Assembly: GCF_013267355.1 (NCBI RefSeq)
Contig: NZ_CP053985.1
Location: 2,294,001-2,358,000, forward strand
DNA from: Achromobacter pestifer
Lineage (GTDB): Bacteria > Pseudomonadota > Gammaproteobacteria > Burkholderiales > Burkholderiaceae_B
Length of the DNA stretch: 64,000 nt
Direction of reading: 5' to 3'
Made by a program: the position numbers and the translations under genes. How positions within the stretch are numbered: the stretch's first letter is position 1; every line of letters starts with the position of its first letter. Shown here in pieces: positions 53,035 to 61,828 of the stretch. The notes beneath the pieces were generated by a model. The model did no database searches. It had not been told where the DNA came from and was given only the letters and a program-made list of their open reading frames with translations.

Positions 53035-53772
53035 TCAGCCGGCCGTCTCCGGCACCCAGCCCGCGGCCGTGCGGCGCATGCGCGGCGACTCGAACGCGCA
53101 GGCCACCGGTATCGGCGCACCGTCCGCCTCGACCAGCCGCTCGCGCCAGCGCTCACCCTGGCACATGGCCACGACGATGCCCGCCACTTCCGCGCCGCAG
53201 CGCGCCAGCAGTTCCAGCGCGGACAGCATCGTCTGCCCCGTGCTGACGGCGTCGTCCACCACCAGCACGCGCCGCCCCGCCAGGCTGCCCGCCAGATTCG
53301 GATCCACGTACAACAGCTTGCCAGCGTCCGGCGTGGTCAGCGACTGCACCGGCACGGCCAGGCGTTCGTCGTACCAGTACTTGCGCGAATAGCCGAAGGG
53401 CACGTAGCGCGTGAACCCCAGGCCGCGCGCCACCATGGGCGCGAATGCCAGCCCCAGCGTGGGCAGGCCCACGACCACCTCGGCGCCGAAGGCGCGCGCG
53501 CGTTCGGCCATGAAGCCGGCCAGGGTGTCGACCACCTCCAGGCTCGCATGGTTGGCGATCAGCGAGGCCACGCAGCGATCCGGGTCGCCCGGCACGCCGC
53601 GCAGCGGCAGCACCAGATAGCGGCCGTCCGGCAACCGCGCGGGATAAGCGCGGGAATAGGGTGGGTCGACCGGCAGCGTCAGCGCGTCGCCGCTGACGAT
53701 TTCTTGCCAATAGTCGGTGGTGGCGTCGAAGGCCGGCGCGCCGGCGGCAGTCAGATCGTGTGAGGCAGTCAT
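53035..53772 (-). CDS. Phosphoribosyltransferase family protein
   Basis: A 245-residue type I phosphoribosyltransferase-fold protein. The PRPP-binding motif is RVLVVDDAVSTGQTMLSALELL near residue 178, and VVVGLPTLGLAFAPMVARGLG near residue 100 is the PPi loop region. GYSRKYWYDERLAVPVQSLTTP is a hood-like insertion. The N-terminal 50 residues are not recognised. It is too long for xpt or apt and too different from pyrE to name. It starts 27 bases after the M20 peptidase gene and is co-directional with it. Confidence 0.85.
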   Translation of the reverse strand: MTASHDLTAAGAPAFDATTDYWQEIVSGDALTLPVDPPYSRAYPARLPDGRYLVLPLRGVPGDPDRCVASLIANHASLEVVDTLAGFMAERARAFGAEVVVGLPTLGLAFAPMVARGLGFTRYVPFGYSRKYWYDERLAVPVQSLTTPDAGKLLYVDPNLAGSLAGRRVLVVDDAVSTGQTMLSALELLARCGAEVAGIVVAMCQGERWRERLVEADGAPIPVACAFESPRMRRTAAGWVPETAG

Positions 53773-53798
53773 GCGTCGCGGAAAGTAGCGGCGGCCGC

Positions 53799-54992
53799 TC
53801 AGCGCGCGCCGGCGGCCAAATAGGCTTCCGCCAGCGTCACCCAGTAGCTGGCCGTGACCGGCAGGATGTCGTCGTTGAAATCGTAGTCGGGGTTGTGCAC
53901 CATGCAGCCGCCTTCGCCCTCGCCGTTGCCGACGATAAAGTAGCTGCCGGGCACTTCCTCCAGCATGAAGGCGAAGTCGTCGCTGGCCTGCAGCGGCTCC
54001 AGATCGGGGATCAGCAGCGGTTCGCCCAGCCAGCCGCGCGCCACTTCCTCCGCGAACTGCGTGGCGCCGCGGTCGTTGACCACCGGCGGATAGCGCCAGC
54101 GGTAGTCCACCTTGACGCTGGCGCGGTGCACCGCGGCCTGCGCGGTGGCGATCGCGGTGATGCGCTCGCGCAGCAGCGCGCGCGTCTCGGGTCGGCGCGC
54201 GCGCACTGTCAGGCGCAGCTCCACCGTCTTCGGAATCACGTTGGGCGCGTCGCCGCCATGGATGGCCCCTATGGTCACCACCGCCATGTCGTTGGGATCG
54301 ATCTCGCGCGACACAATGGTCTGCAAGGCCAGCACAATGCTGGCCGCCGCCACGATGGGGTCCACCGCCACATGCGGCATGGCGCCGTGGCCGCCGACGC
54401 CGCTGACGGTCAGGATCACCGTGTCGGACGAGCTGTACATCACGCCCGAGCGGAAACCGAAATGCCCGGCGGGGTAGCCCGGCTCGTTGTGGAAGCTGTA
54501 GACAGCGTCGCACGGAAAGCGTTGGAACAGGCCGTCGGCGATCATCTTCTGCGCGCCGCCATGGCCTTCCTCGGCCGGCTGGAAGATCAGGTGCACGGTG
54601 CCGTCGAAGCGGCCGCGCTCGGCCAGCGCGCGAGCCGCGGCCAACAGCGTGGCCGTGTGGCCGTCATGGCCGCAGGCGTGCATCTTGCCAGGGTTCTGGC
54701 TGGCGTAGGGCAGGCCGGTGGTCTCATGGATGGGCAGGGCATCCATGTCGGCGCGCAGGCCCAGCCGGCGCGCGCCGCTGCCCCGGCGCAAGGTACCCAC
54801 CACGCCGGTCACGCCCAGGCCGCGATGCACCTCGTAGCCCCAGGCCGCCAGCCTTTCGGCCACCAGCTCGGCCGTGGCGACTTCCTGGTAGGCCAGTTCG
54901 GGATTGGCGTGGATGCGGTGGCGCAGCGCCACCATCTCTTCCTGGATGGCCTGGATCTCGGGCAGCACGGGGCCGCGGGCGGGTATGTTCAT
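53799..54992 (-). CDS. M20 family amidohydrolase (hippurate hydrolase-like)
   Basis: A 397-residue zinc/manganese hydrolase. Metal ligands are visible in MHACGHDGHTATLLAAARAL near residue 107, AEEGHGGAQKM near 140 and HNEPGYPAGHFGF near 170. Family motifs VRARRPETRALLRERI and ASDDFAFMLEEVPGSYF (about 330) complete it. Enzymes of this kind remove acyl groups from N-acyl amino acids such as hippurate. It follows a Bug receptor gene by 27 bases and precedes the phosphoribosyltransferase gene, making one unit. Confidence 0.94.
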   Translation of the reverse strand: MNIPARGPVLPEIQAIQEEMVALRHRIHANPELAYQEVATAELVAERLAAWGYEVHRGLGVTGVVGTLRRGSGARRLGLRADMDALPIHETTGLPYASQNPGKMHACGHDGHTATLLAAARALAERGRFDGTVHLIFQPAEEGHGGAQKMIADGLFQRFPCDAVYSFHNEPGYPAGHFGFRSGVMYSSSDTVILTVSGVGGHGAMPHVAVDPIVAAASIVLALQTIVSREIDPNDMAVVTIGAIHGGDAPNVIPKTVELRLTVRARRPETRALLRERITAIATAQAAVHRASVKVDYRWRYPPVVNDRGATQFAEEVARGWLGEPLLIPDLEPLQASDDFAFMLEEVPGSYFIVGNGEGEGGCMVHNPDYDFNDDILPVTASYWVTLAEAYLAAGAR

Positions 54993-55019
54993 GGCGTGGC
55001 TTCCTGCAAGGGGGCAGGC

Positions 55020-56000
55020 TTATTCCTGCTGGATGTTGGCGCTCTTCACGATGTGCGCGTACAAGGCTTTTTCCTTCTTCAGGAATGCGGCGAAATCCTC
55101 GGGCGTGCCCTGTCCGGGCATGGCGCCGCCTTCGGCCAGGCGCTTTTTCACCTCGTCCATTTGCAGCACCGCGTTCAGCTCCTGGTTCAGCCGCCCGACC
55201 ACGGCGGGGTCGGTGCCTGCCGGCACGAATACGCCGGTCCAGGTGTTCAGCTCGAAGCCCTTGAGCGCCGGCGTCTCGCCGAAGGCCTGCACGTCCGGCA
55301 GCGTGTCGACGCGCACGGCCGAGGTCACGCCCAGCGCGTGCAGCTTCTTCTGCTGCACCAGCGGCGTGGCGCTGGTGGTCACCAGGAGGCCCAGGTCCAC
55401 CTGGCCGCCCATGACGTCGTTGGTGATCTGCGCGCCGCCGCGGTAGGGCACGTGCACCAGTTTGACCTTTGCCTGGTCCTGCATCACTTCCATCGCCAGA
55501 TGCAGCACGGTACCCACGCCGGACGAGGCGTAGGTCAGCGTGTCCGGCTTCTCGCGCGCCAGCGCGATCAGCTCGTTCATGTTCCGCACCGGCAGGCCCG
55601 GACGCGCCAGCAGCACCACGGGCGCGGTGGTCACCAAGGCCACCGGCGTCAGGTCGGTTTCGGCGTCGTACTTGACGGCGGAGTTGATCAGCCGCGCCAC
55701 GCTGATCGGGCCGTCAAAGCCCATTACCAGCGTGTAGCCGTCCGGCTTGGCGTGCACGGCCTTGGCCACGCCCAGCACGCCGCCCGCGCCTGCCACGTTG
55801 TCGACGATGACGGACTGCTTGAGGCGGTCCGACAGCTTCTGCGCCACCAGGCGCGCCGTGGTGTCGACGTTGCCGCCCGGACTGAACGGCACGATCAGGG
55901 TCAGGGGCCGGGCGTCGGGCCAGGTGTCGGCGCCGGCCGCCGGGGCAAGGCACAGCGCGGCCGCCAGCGCGGACACGGACAGGAACAGGCGTTTGAACAT
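55020..56000 (-). CDS. Tripartite tricarboxylate transporter receptor (Bug family)
   Basis: A 326-residue secreted receptor. The signal peptide (MFKRLFLSVSALAAALCLAP to AGA) is followed by WPDARPLTLIVPFSPGGNVD, VDNVAGAGGVLG, the ligand-loop GPISVARLINSAVKYD and VPYRGGAQITNDVMGG. It heads the leftward unit with the M20 hydrolase, so it may bind the N-acyl amino acid or acid product handled there. No TctAB genes are nearby. A LysR regulator is divergent. Confidence 0.94.
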   Translation of the reverse strand: MFKRLFLSVSALAAALCLAPAAGADTWPDARPLTLIVPFSPGGNVDTTARLVAQKLSDRLKQSVIVDNVAGAGGVLGVAKAVHAKPDGYTLVMGFDGPISVARLINSAVKYDAETDLTPVALVTTAPVVLLARPGLPVRNMNELIALAREKPDTLTYASSGVGTVLHLAMEVMQDQAKVKLVHVPYRGGAQITNDVMGGQVDLGLLVTTSATPLVQQKKLHALGVTSAVRVDTLPDVQAFGETPALKGFELNTWTGVFVPAGTDPAVVGRLNQELNAVLQMDEVKKRLAEGGAMPGQGTPEDFAAFLKKEKALYAHIVKSANIQQE

Positions 56001-56065
56001 GGAAGGGGCGGGATCGAGGTGCGCGCGGAACTGGCGGCGCGGAGGAGGGCGACGACGCCATCCTA

Positions 56066-56105
56066 ACCAGATCCTGGTAATAACTGAAATGCTATATTTT
56101 TATAG
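56066..56105. promoter_or_regulatory. Paired dyads in the LysR-Bug divergent promoter
   Basis: ACCAG-ATC-CTGGT (56066-56078) and CTATA-TTTT-TATAG (56092-56105) lie in the 122-base gap between the Bug receptor gene (start 56000) and the LysR gene (start 56123). The AT-rich second dyad has the T-N-A symmetry expected for a LysR box close to the promoter. The pair is about 26 bases apart centre to centre, as for recognition and activation sites. Confidence 0.55.
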
Positions 56106-56122
56106 ATTCATCAGGTAAATCT

Positions 56123-57073
56123 ATGACCAAGCGCTCCGTTCCCGATGGCCACGCCGCACCCGTCCGCCAGCCCACGCTGCGCCAACTGCGCGGCTTCAAG
56201 GAAGTGGCCCGCCACGCTAGCTTCAGCCGCGCCGCCGAGGCCCTGGCGCTGAGCCAGCCGGCCCTGTCCGCCGCCATCCGCGAACTGGAGACGCTGATGG
56301 GCGTGGCCCTGTTCGAGCGCAGCACCCACCACGTGCGCCTGACGCCCGCCGGCCAGGCCGCGCGGGCCCAGATCGAATGGCTGCTCAACAGCTACACGCA
56401 GGGCGCCGAAGATTTGCAGCGCCTGCTGGACACGCAGGCCGCCACGGTACGCATCGGCTGCATTCCGTCCACCATGCACCTGCTGGCGCCGGTGGTGGCG
56501 CAATGGCGCCTGCGCCATCCCGAAATCGTGCTGATCCTCAGCGACCACCTCAACGACGAGCTGATGGCCGCGCTGGGCAACGGCGAACTGGACATCGGCC
56601 TGGGCCTGGACTTCGGCCTCGCGCCCGGCGTGGCGGCGGCCTTCGTGGCCGAGGACGATCTGGTGGCGGTGCTGGCCGACACGCACCGGCTGGCGCGGCG
56701 CCAGGCGGTGACCTGGCAGGACCTGAAGGCCGAACCGCTGGCCGTGCTGTCGCGCGGCAGCACCTACGAGATGATCGTGGCCACGCTGCGCCAGCAGGGC
56801 TCGGACCTGGCGGCGACCGACACCCTGAACTACACCGACACGCTCTACAGCCTGGTGCGCGCGGGTTTGCGCGTGGGCCTGATCTCGCGCCTGTACACGC
56901 AGGGGCAGCGCCAGGACGGCCTGGCCATCGTGCCATTGCAGCGGCCGCAGCTCACGCGCCGCATCTGCCTGATGGCGCGCGCCCCCGAACAGCAGGCCCG
57001 CGCCGCGGTGCGGCTCTGCCACGCCGAACTGGCCGGGCTGCTGCGCGCGCGCGCCGTCAGCCAGATGCCCTAG
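56123..57073 (+). CDS. LysR-family transcriptional regulator
   Basis: A 316-residue regulator. The HTH near residues 15-55 reads TLRQLRGFKEVARHASFSRA then LSQPALSAAIRELE. An effector domain follows with TVRIGCIPSTMHLLAPVVAQW near residue 108. AGGTAAATCT precedes the ATG. It is divergent from the Bug-M20-phosphoribosyltransferase unit and most likely controls it through the dyads at 56066-56105. Confidence 0.94.
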   Translation: MTKRSVPDGHAAPVRQPTLRQLRGFKEVARHASFSRAAEALALSQPALSAAIRELETLMGVALFERSTHHVRLTPAGQAARAQIEWLLNSYTQGAEDLQRLLDTQAATVRIGCIPSTMHLLAPVVAQWRLRHPEIVLILSDHLNDELMAALGNGELDIGLGLDFGLAPGVAAAFVAEDDLVAVLADTHRLARRQAVTWQDLKAEPLAVLSRGSTYEMIVATLRQQGSDLAATDTLNYTDTLYSLVRAGLRVGLISRLYTQGQRQDGLAIVPLQRPQLTRRICLMARAPEQQARAAVRLCHAELAGLLRARAVSQMP

Positions 57074-57101
57074 GAAGCCAGGCGAGGGCCGCGTCCTGCG
57101 T

Positions 57102-58079
57102 TCAACCGCCCGCTCGCGCCCGCCAAGCCTCGGCGCGTTCCGCCCAGGCCTGATGGATGGCGTCCATATTGCGCGCCAGCGTGGCGGCATCGCCAAAATT
57201 CACGCGCGAGCCCTGCAGGCGCAGCTGCGCGCGGACCTCGTCCGATTCAAGCGCGCGCGCCACCTGCCGCTGCAATTGCTCGACGCGGGCCGCCGACACG
57301 CCGCGCGGCGCGAACAGGCCGGCCACGCCGCCCCGCTCCAGCCCCGCGAAACCTTGCTCGGCAAAGGTGGGAACAACGGCCAGCTCCGCATGGCGGCCCG
57401 GCCCCGAAATGGCCAGCAGGCGCAGCCGCCCGGCGCTTGCCGGCTCCAGCAGTTCGGCCAGGGACGTCAGGCCCAGCTCCAGATAGCCCGCCTGCAGATC
57501 CGTCACCAACGGCGCGCCGCCGCGATAAGGCACTGCCGTGGCCGCCACGCCGAAACGCTCGCCCAGCAGCCCCACGGCCAGTTCCGGCACGCTGCCGGGC
57601 GCCGGCACGCCCACCGACAGCGCGCCCGGGTGCCCACGCAGATCCTGCAGTTTCAGCCAAGGCGAATCCGCCCTGACCGCCAGCGCAATGGCGCTCTTGT
57701 CCGTCACCTGCGCCACGGCCGCGAAGTCGCCAGGCGAGGCATAGCCGGCCCCCTCTACGATATGCGGCACGATGGCCAGGGTGTGTTCGTTGGAGAGCAG
57801 CAAGGTGTGGCCGTCCGGCCGCGCCGCCAGCAGCTCCTGCGCCGCCAGCAGGCCGCCGGCGCCCGGCCGGTTCTCGACCAGCACCACTTCGCCCAGGCCG
57901 GCCTCCAGCTTCCGCGCCAGCAGGCGCGCGATCACGTCCACCCCGCCGCCCGGCGGAAAACCGACCAGGATGCGCGTCAGCGGCACCGCGCGCAGACGTC
58001 CCGCCGCCGCGGCCCCCAGGGCGCCCAGCGCGAGCGCCGGCAAGAGCCTGCGGCGCGGCAGGGATACGGCAGATGGCAT
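57102..58079 (-). CDS. Tripartite tricarboxylate transporter receptor (Bug family)
   Basis: A 325-residue Bug protein. The signal sequence is Tat-like (SLPRRRLLPALALGALGAAA). Then come LTRILVGFPPGGGVDVIARLL, VLVENRPGAGGLL and a ligand loop VPYRGGAPLVTDLQAG. The ATG at 58079 begins MPSAVSLPRRR; the longer frame upstream is basic and unconserved. It ends 28 bases from the LysR gene (convergent) and stands alone, facing a divergent MFS pump gene. The ligand is unknown. Confidence 0.92.
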   Translation of the reverse strand: MPSAVSLPRRRLLPALALGALGAAAAGRLRAVPLTRILVGFPPGGGVDVIARLLARKLEAGLGEVVLVENRPGAGGLLAAQELLAARPDGHTLLLSNEHTLAIVPHIVEGAGYASPGDFAAVAQVTDKSAIALAVRADSPWLKLQDLRGHPGALSVGVPAPGSVPELAVGLLGERFGVAATAVPYRGGAPLVTDLQAGYLELGLTSLAELLEPASAGRLRLLAISGPGRHAELAVVPTFAEQGFAGLERGGVAGLFAPRGVSAARVEQLQRQVARALESDEVRAQLRLQGSRVNFGDAATLARNMDAIHQAWAERAEAWRARAGG

Positions 58080-58261
58080 GTTCGATGACTCCTCGCGGAC
58101 GCGGACCGGCTCCGCGCAAGGCGGCAGGATAAGGAGAAACGCCCTACAAGAAAAGCCTGTCCCCTGGGTGGCTCGCGGGCCGCGTTTCTTAACACGTTCT
58201 AGAATCAGTGATCGCGGCTCCCCGGCCCTTCGCCCGGATGCCCTCTCCAGCGGTCCTGCAC

Positions 58262-59671
58262 ATGCTCTCGTTCTCCCGCCATACCGTCTATCCTGCCGGC
58301 GTCGGCCTGCCGGCAACCGAACGCCCGGGCGCGCTCCTGGCCGTCATGCTGGCGCTATGCATGGCTAGCCTGGACACCGCTATCGCCAACACGGCGCTGC
58401 CCACCATCGCGCGGGACCTGCAGGCCAGCGACGCAGGCTCGATCTGGATCGTCAGCGGCTATCAGCTGGCCATGGTGGCGGGCCTGCTGCCGGCCGCGGC
58501 GCTGGGCGAGATCCTGGGCCATCGGCGGGTCTACATCGTGGGGCTGGCCATCTTCATCCTGTCCTCGCTGGCCAGCGGCCTGGCGCCGTCGCTACCCACG
58601 CTGGTGACGGCGCGTGTGCTGCAGGGCCTGGGCGCGGCCGGCGTCATGAGCGTCAACGGCGCCCTGCTGCGCTTCATCTACCCCTCGCGCCTCCTGGGCC
58701 GCGGCCTGGGCCTGAACGCCATGGTGGTGGGCATCGCCTTCGCGGCGGGGCCCACCGTGGCCTCGACCATTCTGCTGCTGGGATCCTGGCACTGGCTGTT
58801 CCTAATCAACGTGCCCATCGGCCTGCTGGCGTTCGCGCTGGGCCTGCGCAAGCTGCCCGAAACCGTGCGCGCGCCGCATCGCTTCGACGGTCTGGCGGCG
58901 GCGCTATGCGCCCTGACGCTGGGCTTGTTCGTGCTGGGCGCGAACGAACTGGCGCACGCCGCCCCCCTGCCGCGCGTGGCGCTGGAATGGGGCGTCGCCG
59001 CGGCCAGCCTGTGGCTGCTGATGCGCCGGCAGGCGGGCCATCCCGCGCCCATCCTGGCGGTGGACCTGCTGCGCCGGCCCTTGTTCGCCTTGTCCGCCGC
59101 CACCGCCGTCTGCGCCTTCGCGGCCCAGGCGCTGGCTTTCGTGTCGCTGCCGTTCATGCTTCAGACCATGCTGGGCTACAGCCAGGTGCAGACCGGCTTT
59201 CTCATCACGCCCTGGGCGGTGGTGGTGGCGATCATGGCGCCCATCGCGGGGCGGCTGTCCGACCACTATGCGGCCGGCACCCTGGGCGGCGTGGGCCTGG
59301 CGCTGCTGGCGCTGGGCCTGGCCCTGCTGGCGCTGATGCCGGCCGCGCCCTCGGTCTGGGACATCTGCTGGCGCATGGCCATCTGCGGCGCCGGATTCGG
59401 CTTCTTCCAATCGCCCAACCTGCGCGCCATCATGATGTCGGCGCCGGCCTCCCGGGCCGGCGGCGCCAGCGGCATGATAGGAACGGTGCGGCTGCTGGGC
59501 CAGTCCTCGGGCGCGGCCCTGGTGGCCGCCTGTTTCAATGTTTCCAGCACCCACGGCGCCATCGCCGCACTGTGGCTGGGTTGCGGCTGCGCCACGCTGG
59601 CCTGCGCCGCCAGCTTTTCGCGGCTGCGCTTTGACGCGACCGAACCGGTGCAGGCCAACTCGGCGCGCTAG
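58262..59671 (+). CDS. MFS drug/metabolite efflux pump (DHA2-like)
   Basis: A 469-residue protein with about 14 helices. It has the DHA2 pattern MASLDTAIANTALPTIARDL (motif D1), SIWIVSGYQLAMVAGLLPAAALGEILGHRRVYIVG (motif A, in pieces) and GLGAAGVMSVNGALLRFIYP (motif C region). It probably exports a toxic or self-made compound by proton exchange. An ATG eight codons earlier (58238) is an alternative start; neither has a strong ribosome-binding site. It is convergent with the nitrilase-family gene, with seven bases between. Confidence 0.9.
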   Translation: MLSFSRHTVYPAGVGLPATERPGALLAVMLALCMASLDTAIANTALPTIARDLQASDAGSIWIVSGYQLAMVAGLLPAAALGEILGHRRVYIVGLAIFILSSLASGLAPSLPTLVTARVLQGLGAAGVMSVNGALLRFIYPSRLLGRGLGLNAMVVGIAFAAGPTVASTILLLGSWHWLFLINVPIGLLAFALGLRKLPETVRAPHRFDGLAAALCALTLGLFVLGANELAHAAPLPRVALEWGVAAASLWLLMRRQAGHPAPILAVDLLRRPLFALSAATAVCAFAAQALAFVSLPFMLQTMLGYSQVQTGFLITPWAVVVAIMAPIAGRLSDHYAAGTLGGVGLALLALGLALLALMPAAPSVWDICWRMAICGAGFGFFQSPNLRAIMMSAPASRAGGASGMIGTVRLLGQSSGAALVAACFNVSSTHGAIAALWLGCGCATLACAASFSRLRFDATEPVQANSAR

Positions 59672-59678
59672 CGCCGCG

Positions 59679-60443
59679 CTATTCCCGGACGTAGCACGGG
59701 TATAGCGACTGCTGCGCGCGCGAACGGGCAGGATCCACCTCGATCGCCACGATGGATTCCGTATCGTTGGATTGCGCCAGGGGTTCGCCATCGGGTTGGA
59801 ATGCGAACGCCGTGCCCCCGAACACCTGCCCCGCCGCCGTGCGCCCCGCGCGGTTCGAGCTGACCACATAGCAGCCCGACACCAGCGCGGCCATGGCGCC
59901 CGCCGTCAGCCAGCGGCGCGTCGACGCGCTGCTGGCTCGCGGCGCCACGATCAACTCCGCCCCCGCGCGTCCATAGGCGCGCGCGCGCTCGTTGAACATC
60001 AGCTCGGTGCACAGTTGCACCCCCAGGCGTATGCCGCCCACCTCGAACACCTCGAAGCCGTCGAAGGTGGAATGGAACCAGGTCGCTTCGAAATAGCCCG
60101 GTTCCTCCGGGAAGTACTGCTTGTGATGCAATCGCGTGTAGCGGCCGTCCTGCAGGGCGAACGCCTCGTTGGCCAGCCGTCCGCCCGCATGCACTGGCCG
60201 CGACGAGACGATGGCCGGCACCCCCAGCTCCGCCAGCGCGTCCAGGCCAGCCTCGTGGATACGCACCGACGCCGCCGCGCGGGCGGCGTCGTACCGCGGG
60301 TCCGCCGCCAGCCAGGGACCGAATGGCATTTCATTGGTCACGAGCAGATCCGGGGCCAGCTCGCCGATGCGTTCGGCCATGCCTTCCCAGGTTGCGCCTT
60401 TGGGTTCGAGATCGACCGGCCCTTCCATCATGCATATCCGCAT
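59679..60443 (-). CDS. Carbon-nitrogen hydrolase (nitrilase superfamily)
   Basis: A 254-residue hydrolase with the superfamily catalytic triad: Glu38 (LLVTNEMPFGPW), Lys108 (LHHKQYFPEEPG) and Cys145 (LGVQLCTELMF). The ATG at 60443 begins MRICMMEGPV. Enzymes of this group cleave amides or nitriles and include N-carbamoyl and formylated amino acid hydrolases. It lies 141 bases downstream of hutI on the same strand. A role in histidine breakdown is possible by position but unproven, since known Hut enzymes HutE, HutF and HutG belong to other families. Confidence 0.9.
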   Translation of the reverse strand: MRICMMEGPVDLEPKGATWEGMAERIGELAPDLLVTNEMPFGPWLAADPRYDAARAAASVRIHEAGLDALAELGVPAIVSSRPVHAGGRLANEAFALQDGRYTRLHHKQYFPEEPGYFEATWFHSTFDGFEVFEVGGIRLGVQLCTELMFNERARAYGRAGAELIVAPRASSASTRRWLTAGAMAALVSGCYVVSSNRAGRTAAGQVFGGTAFAFQPDGEPLAQSNDTESIVAIEVDPARSRAQQSLYPCYVRE

Positions 60444-60584
60444 GCCCACACCCCATCTGTTCGCGCATCGTGCGCCCCGGAATGGGCGCGTCATGCAGGC
60501 ATGGTAGACGGCCTGTGGCGGTTACGGGCGCGCAACGGCACGAGCCGTCCGTTGCGGGCGCGATCCTGTCCGGATCTGCCTGTC

Positions 60585-61802
60585 TCAGGCCAGCGTCGCG
60601 GCGTCTACCGGCGCGCCGTGGCGCACCACCCGCTTGGGCAGGTCGCCGCCTATCCAATAGGCCAGCTCGGCCGGATGCTGCACCTCCCAGGCGACGAAGT
60701 CCGCGTACTTGCCCGCTTGCAGCGTGCCATGCGTGGCCTGCAGGCCCAGCGCCTTCGCCGCATGCGCGGTGGCCCCGGCCAACGCCTCTTCGGGGGTAAG
60801 CCGGAACAGCGTGCAGGCCATGCTCAGCATCAGCCGCAACGACAGCACGGGCGAGGTGCCGGGATTCAGGTCGCTGGAGATGGCGATGGGCACGCCATGG
60901 CGGCGCAACAGGTCGATGGGAGGCAGCTTGGTCTCGCGCAGCGCGTAGAACGCGCCGGGCAGCAGCACCGCCACCGTGCCGGCCTGCGCCATCGCCAGCA
61001 CATCGCTTTCGGTCAGGTATTCCAGGTGGTCCGCCGACCAGGCCCCATAACGGGCGGCCAGCGTCGCGCCGTGCAACGAGGACAATTGCTCCGCATGCAG
61101 CTTCACGGGCAGCCCCAGTTCACCCGCGGCCTGGAACACCCGTTCGACCTGTTCCGGCGTGAAGGCCAGATGCTCGCAGAACGCGTCCACCGCATCGATC
61201 AGGCCCTCGGCCGCCAGCACCGGCAACATGCGGCGCGCGACTTCATCGATGTAATCGTCTGCGCGCCCCGCATATTCGGGCGGCAGCGCGTGCGCGGCCA
61301 GACAGGTCGCGCTGATGGTCAGCGGCAGGGTCTGGCCCAGGCGCCGCGCCACGCGCAGCATCTTGCGCTCGTTGGGCAGATCCAGCCCGTAGCCGGACTT
61401 CACTTCCAGCGTGGTCACGCCGTCGCGCATCAGATGCAGGGCGCGCTTGCGCGCGCTGGCGTAGAGTTCGTCCTCGCTCGCGGCGCGGGTGGCGCGCACG
61501 GTGCTGGCGATGCCGCCGCCCTGTGCGGCAATGGTGGCGTAGTCCACGCCTTGCAGGCGCTGCTCGAACTCCTGGCTGCGGTTGCCGCCGAATACCAGGT
61601 GGGTGTGGCAATCGATCAGCCCGGGCGTGACCCAGGCGCCGCCCAGATCGTGTTCGCGGGTCGTTTCGGCGGGCGGCAATTGCGCTTCGGGGCCGATCCA
61701 CTCGATGCGGTTCTCGCGCGTCACGATGGCGGCCCGTTCTATCACGGAGTACTTGCCCTGTGCCATGGTGGCGGCATGGCAATTTCGCCAGACCTGTCTC
61801 AT
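60585..61802 (-). CDS. hutI: Imidazolonepropionase
   Basis: A 405-residue amidohydrolase opening imidazolone propionate to N-formimino-glutamate in histidine breakdown. The metal-binding HxH is in [33 protein letters not shown] ligands appear as [13 protein letters not shown] near residue 240, and [12 protein letters not shown] is near residue 310. The ATG at 61802 begins [10 protein letters not shown]; the longer frame upstream is rejected as it runs into hutH. It lies 26 bases after hutH. Confidence 0.95.
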   Translation of the reverse strand: MRQVWRNCHAATMAQGKYSVIERAAIVTRENRIEWIGPEAQLPPAETTREHDLGGAWVTPGLIDCHTHLVFGGNRSQEFEQRLQGVDYATIAAQGGGIASTVRATRAASEDELYASARKRALHLMRDGVTTLEVKSGYGLDLPNERKMLRVARRLGQTLPLTISATCLAAHALPPEYAGRADDYIDEVARRMLPVLAAEGLIDAVDAFCEHLAFTPEQVERVFQAAGELGLPVKLHAEQLSSLHGATLAARYGAWSADHLEYLTESDVLAMAQAGTVAVLLPGAFYALRETKLPPIDLLRRHGVPIAISSDLNPGTSPVLSLRLMLSMACTLFRLTPEEALAGATAHAAKALGLQATHGTLQAGKYADFVAWEVQHPAELAYWIGGDLPKRVVRHGAPVDAATLA

Positions 61803-61828
61803 GCGTACGCTCCTGTTGCGCGCCGATG

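Noticed and set aside
53773..54513. N-terminal extension of the phosphoribosyltransferase frame over the M20 gene
   Set aside because: The extension is antisense-free but in a shadow frame of the M20 hydrolase, Arg-rich and without conservation; the ATG at 53772 begins a sensible protein.
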